From Trichinella spiralis (Eukaryota > Nematoda > Enoplea > Trichinellida > Trichinellidae): DNA of 50,024 bases. The notes under the pieces are model-generated. The model had not been told where the DNA came from, did not search any database, and was given only the letters and a program-made list of their open reading frames with translations. Where the stretch lies: assembly GCA_000181795.3 (NCBI GenBank), contig CM012953.1:17091106-17141129 (forward strand), read 5' to 3'. The position numbers were made by a program, and so were the translations under genes. This document shows positions 43,585 through 50,024 of this stretch, in pieces (the first letter of the stretch is position 1; every line of letters begins with the position of its first letter).

Positions 43585-46500
43585 TCAAGTTCACGATTTA
43601 TCGCCAACGCTCTGAAATGAGGCAACCCGGGAAGAAGAAGATCATCCCCTTTGACACAGAAAGAAAGTCATTAGAACACCGAATCCAGCGATTGCAGCGT
43701 CTGTGTGACAACGAATCAGACTTGGTAGCCATCCGCGATGCAATAAACGCAGTTGATGAGGGGAAAGAAGCGTTCATCAACTCCCGCCGTGCAAGACAGG
43801 AAGAACTACCCGACAGCGAAAGGGCTAAGGCACTTGCCGGCTACGATCAGCTGCTGGACCTGGTTACGCAGCTTCAAAGTAAAGCAAACGATCTGTTAAA
43901 GAACTCCAGCCAGCAGCCGGACTTGTCACAGAACACCGCAACGCAACATCAAGGTGAATGTGTGCCGCTGAGCGCCATTGTCCAGATCCCCAAGCTACCA
44001 ACCTACAGTGGGGACATTCTCGAATTTAAGGCATTTTGGGGCCAATTTGATGGTGCAGTGCACCGTAGAAAGGACTTCGACAATGTCACCAAATTTGTCC
44101 ATCTGAAATCATGCCTATCTGGCGAAGCTCTCCAACTTGCGAACGGCCTGACCGTCACGGCAGAGAATTATGAAGAGTTAGTGAAACTGCTTCATGATCG
44201 TTTTCACAGAACAACTGACATCTTAGACGCCCACATCAACCGTCTTCACGAATTGCAGCCAGCATCTAGCCACAGTCGAAAGGAGCTGCTACGGTTGCAC
44301 GACGAAATCAACAGCCAACTATTGGAGATACGGGCAATTGGAAGAGACATTGATACATGTGACACCAAGCTCATATCTGGCTTTCGGATGCTGTTGCCCA
44401 GGCTAGCTAACTTACTGCCGTCACGGACTCGAACGAAGTGGAAGGAGCACAGCACCAAACTGACTGAAGAAGGGTTGACATCGAAGGCGTTCCTATCATT
44501 CCTCAGTCAGCAAGCTCTCTGTATGGATCACACAGATAATTCGACCAACAGAAGAACACGGTCCCCACTGGCACGACAGAGCATTCGAAGACAAATACGA
44601 AAGCATACTACGATCGATGCGCTCCACTCTTCCATCACTCCTAAATGTCCAATGTGCCAAGGTGACCATTATCTACCAAATTGCAAGCGATTCCTGCGCC
44701 AAGGGCTGGAAGAACGCAAGAAAACGGCCAGGACACTCCATCTGTGTTTCAAATGCTTGCAACAGGGACATCGAGCGACAGAGTGCAAAATGAAAGGACG
44801 AGGTTGGATCTTGCACCGGTTATTAACATCAACGAGCCTAAATCAACAGAGTCGAAGACAAGCAGATCCAGACAACGAGAAACAACCAACGCAGAAGAAG
44901 TCGCGTCTTGAAGAGAAAACGGAAGCAAGTGCTAACGTTCTGCTCACCAGCACTCGTGGTCCTATCAGAATACGCTTCCAAACAATACGGGCAATAGCAC
45001 ATGGCACCGATGGAAAGCGAATGACAGTGAACTGCCTGTTCGACAGCGCCGCAGAAAGGACTTTGGTGAGAGAAGACGTAGCACAAACACTGGGACTTGC
45101 AGGACCGATCGAAACAATCACAGTGAAGGGAATACATGGCATCCACTGCCATTCAGCGGCCTCCAGAAGAATTCAGCTACGATTAAGTCCCTTGAAGAGC
45201 CATCCTCACGATAGAGTCAACCAACCTATTGAAGCCCTGACGCTCACTAAGATTTGTGACGATATTCCATCAGTGCCCTTCCGAAGCAAGGACTGGAAAC
45301 ACCTGGAGCAGCTGCACCTCACAGAAGAACGGGATACGAACCTCCCAGTCCATATTCTGATCGGTCTTGATTTCTACGGTCGATTTCTTGGCGAGAAGAT
45401 CCTGCGAGGTGGCCATGACGATCCGGTAGCAATAGAAACGACGCTGGGATGGGTCGTGTTTGGACCGGTGAATCCCTCGCCAAATCCAACATCCCAAGTC
45501 AATTGTGTTCAGATTGAAAACGAAATCGAACAGACACTGAAGAAATTTTGGGAGCTGGACTCCATCGGCATCAAACCACAAGAAGAGAATCCAACTCAAG
45601 ACCCGGTAAGCGCCAAGTTTCACAGCAATCTAACACATGACGGTTCACGCTATACTGTGGGGCTACTGTGGAAACCCGGTGAAATCCGGCTACCTAACAA
45701 TCGCTCACTGGCCGAGCAACGACTGCAAGCCATAGAAAGGAGCATCATGAAAGACCCAGCCAAACAACTAGCGTACTGCACGGTGATCGAAGAATACATC
45801 CGAAATGGATGGGTAGAAGAAGTGACAAGCCAGCACGATCAGAATGGCAAAACTTGGTACCTGCCACATCATGCGGTGTACAAGACAGTTAACGGTGAGT
45901 TAAAATGTCGAATAGTGTTTGACGGGTCGGCAAAATATGGTGGTGTATCGCTCAATCAATGCCTTGAAACGGGCCCCAATCTGCAAACCAATTTGGTGGG
46001 CGTTTTGCTCCGCTTCAGACAGTACCAAATCGCAGTGCAAGCTGACATTGAGAAAATGTACCTGCAGGTTGCACTCCGGGTGGAAGACCGCGATGCTTGT
46101 CGTTTTCTGTGGCGCAACTGCGTACAGGACTCTCCGGTGCGAGTGTATCGACTTACCCGTGTGTGTTTCGGGTTAGCGTGTTCCCCGTACCTCGCAATGA
46201 ATGTGATTAAGGCACATGCGGAACGAAACCCAGAGGAATGCGATGTTATCATCAAGCGAGCCCTGTCCAACATGTATGTTGACGATTTGGTGATGAGTTG
46301 TGACGAGGAGTCAGAGGTAGCTGCGTTGATTAGTAGAGTACCAGAGTTCCTACGAAAAGGTGGATTCCACCTTAGGAAGTGGGCCAGCAATCGTGTAGAT
46401 CTTTTGGCCACTCTTCCAAGACCGGAAGTGTGTGAAACCGGTGAAAAGGAACTCGGCAAGGCTCTCGGTGTGTACTGGTTGAAGGATGAGGACGTCATCA

Positions 46501-48885
46501 CCTTCAGGCCACCAGCGAACTCAACCACTCAGTCCAGAACCACAAAGAGACAGCTTCTAAGCTTGGCGGCCAAGGTGTATGACCCGCTGGGCTATCTTGC
46601 GCCATTCACAGTCCAAGCCAAGATGATGTTTCAGTCGCTGTGGACGCTGGGATTGAGTTGGGACTCGCCTCTCCCACCTAAAATCTCAAAACAATGGCGA
46701 AGTTGGCAGGAAGAGCTGAAAAAACTGTCCCAAATTAAGCTTAGCAGGCCTTGGCTTTAGCACAGTGTGAAACAGGTGCGAAGAGTGGAGGTCCACATCT
46801 TCGGTGATGCGTCTCAGGCCGCATATGCCGCCTGCGCCTACCTAAGAGTGGAGTCCCTAGATGGGGAAAGCTCAGTGAGACTGATGATTGCGAAGACCCG
46901 GATGACACCAGTAAGACACATCAGCCTCCCGAGACTCGAGTTGATGGCAGCCTTGCTGTGCGCAAGGTTAAAGAAGTACATAGAGAAGGAGGTCACCCTG
47001 CCGATCCAGGAGACCTTTTGCTGGAGTGACAGCATGGTGGTCCTAGCCTGGATTCGAGGATCCTCCAAGCGCTGGAAGCCCTTTGTAGCTAACCGAGTGG
47101 AGGAGATTCAGAGTGTAGTCTCCCCTCGGCAGTGGAAATACTGTCCTACAAAGGAGAACCCAGCAGATATACCCAGTCGAGGACGCTCACTGGATGAACT
47201 ACTAGAGGCTGGTCTGTGGTGGCAGGGGCCACGGTGGTTGTCGCAAGCCCGGGTGAATTGGCCAAGGGAACCTGCTGAGCTTGGTGATGGAGATGAAGCC
47301 GTGATGACCGAGCAAAAACCCATAAAGGTGCTAACCGCCCGCGTGAATGAACAAGGCATTGAACGAGTATTAGACCCAACCAGGTATAGCAGCTATAAAA
47401 GGCTTATCCGAGTGACAGCATACTGCTTACGGTTCATACGAAACATCCAATTCCCGGTGATAGAGAGAAACGTTGAGATCAATCTATCAGTAACAGAGTT
47501 ATGGGCAGCAGAGGTGCGATGGTTTAGACAAGTTCAGACGAAAGAGTTCGCCACCACAGCCAACTCGGCTGAACGCCTCAAGAAGTTTCAACCCTTCCTG
47601 GACGACGAAGGTCTATTGAGAATGGGTGGACGACTTCAGCAGGCAACACTGCCACCGGAATTTAAGCACCCAATTCTCCTGCCATCACACCACCCACTGG
47701 TGGAACTACTGATACGAGACCACCACGTTAGACAGCTTCACGCCGGTGTCAATCAAACTATGGTGGCAATCCGAAGTAAGTTTTGGATCCTCAAGGGTAG
47801 AAACGCGGTGAAGAAGGTGATTCGTTCATGCCCGATATGCCGCAGAGTCGATGCGCAACCTTACCGACTTCGAATGGGCAACTTGCCTGCCGACCGAGTG
47901 ACAGAATCACCACCATTCAGCCATACCGGTGTGGACTTTGCCGGTCCGATGTTTGTCCGCCCAGATGTACAAGGGCGCGATGTCCGAGTGAACAAGGCCT
48001 ATGTCTGCATATTTACATGCATGACGACCAGAGCGGTACATCTAGAGCTCCTCAGAGAGCAGACAACGGATAGCTTCCTACAAGGTCTTCGAAGATTTAT
48101 ATCCCGCAGAGGCCGACCCCGAGTGATACAATCTGATAATTTCCGGTCATTCAAACTCGCAGATACATTCATCCAGTATTTGTTCAGAAACAATAACTGG
48201 GAAAAACTGCAGCGCAAGCTCAATGAGGAACGGATCCGGTGGAAATTCATCACACCCAGAGCCCCTTGGTGCGGCGGTTACTGGGAAAGACTCATCCGTT
48301 CTATCAAGAACGCGCTACGAAAGACAATACGTGGAGCCCTCCTCAAATATGACGAGCTCCATACTGTTTTGTGCGAAATCGAAGCACGCATCAACGATCG
48401 GCCGCTGGTGTTCATGGGTGATGACATTGCCGGTGAAGCAGCATTAACTCCGGCCCATTTCTTAATCGGTCGTGAGCTTTCACGACTACCGAGTGTGAGC
48501 ACCGGAGTTTATCGGCGTGATGACACCCCAAGTGGAGTAAACCACTTGATAAGGAGATGGCGGTATCAGCAACGCCTGACTGCCCAGTTGTGGAAAAGAC
48601 GGAAACAAGAGTACATCACCACCCTAGCCACGAATGGAAGATGGCACAAAACCGGTCAAGAGCCCAAAGTGGGTGACATTGTACTAGTGCACGAACCCAG
48701 CACTGCATGGATCAAATGGCCGATCGGAAGGATCATTGAGATCCACCCGAGTGAAGATGGTGTAATCAGATCGGCGACGGTGAAAACCAGACAAGGAACA
48801 GTAACCCGATCTGCAAGATCACTCCGCCTGGTGGAACCATCCAGTGACGCATAGAACCGGGTTAACCTTTTTTTGGGGTGGGAGG

Positions 48886-49461
48886 TGTTGAGAAATCTCT
48901 TCTCAATACTTGCTCATCACTATCTAAAAATCCCCGTGGCAACAAAACATTGCTCCCGGTACGAAAACAACAATTGCGCAACGCCAGTTGCACCCCTTGT
49001 TTTTCTCAATGGAAAACAATGGAATAGCAATTAAGCGGTGAAAAGGTCAGCGTCCTGTCATATATCTGCCACAACTCCGGTGGTCAGTTGCTGAAAAGGC
49101 GTCAAAGTGAAATGTGGCTGACAGCGCGCCTGTTCAGACCCCGGCTAAGCTGCACAGTCTGAGGGATTGCGCAACCAAGCCGATTTTCTAATTACTTTTC
49201 GATGATCTAGGTCGCCAGACGCAGAGTGAGGTCAAGAAAAAGATATAAATACAAGTGCGGAGGGAGGAGGGACAATAACACGGAACACTCCGTATCACGT
49301 ACCGCCCGAACTGTTTTTCTCTCGCCATATCACTGCTATTATTTACTGTTCATTTGAATAAACCTATTCTTCGTTAGATCGATTGTCGTTAATTTCTATA
49401 AATATCCTATACAGTCCACCATAAGAACGATCTTCAAGTTTAAATCAAAGATTTCTTAACA
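48886..49461 (+). repeat. Shared LTR (3' LTR of copy 1, 5' LTR of copy 2)
   Basis: 576 bp, nearly identical to 42966-43541. It is preceded by the polypurine tract of copy 1 and followed by the primer site (49467) and gag of copy 2. Confidence 0.92.
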
Positions 49462-50024
49462 TTTTTTGGTCCTCCGAGCCGGAGTCGAACCAGCGACCTA
49501 TGGATCAAGTTCACGATTTATCGCCAACGCTCTGAAATGAGGCAACCCGGGAAGAAGAAGATCATCCCCTTTGACACAGAAAGAAAGTCATTAGAACACC
49601 GAATCCAGCGATTGCAGCGTCTGTGTGACAACGAATCAGACTTGGTAGCCATCCGCGATGCAATAAACGCAGTTGATGAGGGGAAAGAAGCGTTCATCAA
49701 CTCCCGCCGTGCAAGACAGGAAGAACTACCCGACAGCGAAAGGGCTAAGGCACTTGCCGGCTACGATCAGCTGCTGGACCTGGTTACGCAGCTTCAAAGT
49801 AAAGCAAACGATCTGTTAAAGAACTCCAGCCAGCAGCCGGACTTGTCACAGAACACCGCAACGCAACATCAAGGTGAATGTGTGCCGCTGAGCGCCATTG
49901 TCCAGATCCCCAAGCTACCAACCTACAGTGGAGACATTCTCGAATTTAAGGCATTTTAGAGGCCAATTTGATAGTGCAGTGCACCGCAAAAAAGGACTTC
50001 AACCATGTCATCCCGATTTGTGCA
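49462..50024 (+). mobile_element. Second, tandem BEL copy: primer site and start of gag, cut by the window end
   Basis: The sequence repeats 43542-44100 almost base for base: primer site with the same extended tRNA match, gag start at 49537, and the first 140 codons. In the last 60-70 bases the similarity falls suddenly, which may be poor sequence at a contig end. Only one LTR separates it from the first copy, so the two are in tandem. Confidence 0.9.

Larger units (their letters stand above)
42966..49461 (+). mobile_element. BEL/Pao LTR retrotransposon, young and nearly whole
   Basis: About 6.5 kb with 576-bp LTRs at both ends that differ at only four or five positions, under 1%, so recent. 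Parts in order: primer site 43547; Gag with DUF1759-like region (YSGDILEFKAFW) about 43.6-44.5 kb; zinc knuckle near 44.75 kb (CFKCLQQGHRATEC); protease-like domain about 45.0-45.5 kb (HILIGLDFYGRFL, ETTLGWVVFG); reverse transcriptase about 45.9-46.4 kb (MYVDDLV); RNase H about 46.5-47.2 kb; integrase zinc finger near 47.8 kb and core about 47.9-48.45 kb; C-terminal DUF5641-like domain to 48.85 kb. A purine-rich tract GGGGTGGGAGG abuts the 3' LTR. The YVDD box and the Gag-Pol order in one polyprotein are typical of BEL/Pao. The coding region shows about one break. Its 3' LTR runs straight into another copy. Confidence 0.93.

Noticed and set aside
43547-43616. A tRNA gene on the minus strand here and at 49467
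   Set aside because: CCA is encoded and abuts the LTR, and there is no 5' acceptor strand; it is a primer binding site with extended tRNA similarity.
43598-43780. Minus-strand frame repeated at 49518-49700
   Set aside because: Antisense of the BEL gag start, duplicated only because the element is in tandem.

Overview
The window is nuclear DNA of an invertebrate animal. Several things point to a nematode, probably an early-branching one of the Trichinella type: strongly AT-rich non-coding DNA, many short introns, a TAO kinase with the same exon-scale motifs as Caenorhabditis KIN-18, and a heavy load of BEL/Pao, Ty3/gypsy, piggyBac, pogo/Tigger and FLYWCH-type MULE elements. The species is an inference. 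The run of N at 27101-27302 and the scattered N near 32.5 kb show a draft assembly.

Bases 1-24200 are the host gene block. A broken, old BEL/Pao element on the minus strand (about 545-1540) is followed by about 3 kb of AT-rich spacer. Then come five genes, all on the plus strand: a TAO-family Ste20 kinase (4563-11412, 16 exons), a class I histone deacetylase of the HDAC8 type (12704-14936, 2 exons), a class II phosphoinositide 3-kinase (15149-21200, 25 exons, 1470 residues by my count), a tRNA-His guanylyltransferase THG1 (21534-22265, intronless) and a basic RS-repeat protein of unknown family (23574-24200). HDAC8 and PIK3C2 are only 212 bp apart with no AATAAA between them, which would fit a nematode operon. 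The genes otherwise serve unrelated jobs: stress/MAPK and cytoskeleton signalling, deacetylation, PI3P/PI(3,4)P2 production on endocytic membranes, and tRNA maturation.

Bases 24200-37100 are a repeat-rich region without a convincing complete host gene. It holds two copies of an interspersed repeat, one of them split by a pogo/Tigger element; a roughly 174-bp tandem satellite running into the assembly gap; a piggyBac-like end; two minus-strand MULE fragments, one with a FLYWCH finger; a direct duplication of about 0.55 kb; long inverted repeats about 1.7 kb apart end to end; a deleted gypsy element with gag; and possible exons of an F-box-like protein.

Bases 37100-50024 are a stack of transposons. 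A dead piggyBac element with TTAA ends (37104-42905) carries a young Ty3/gypsy element (37660-41924, minus strand, 5-bp target duplication). It is followed 56 bp later by a young BEL/Pao element (42966-49461) whose 3' LTR runs straight into a second internal region, so at least two BEL copies lie head to tail. The most unusual signal is the BEL primer binding site: it matches not the usual 18 nt but about 38 nt of a tRNA 3' half, while the old BEL fossil at the left edge shares only the first 18 nt.
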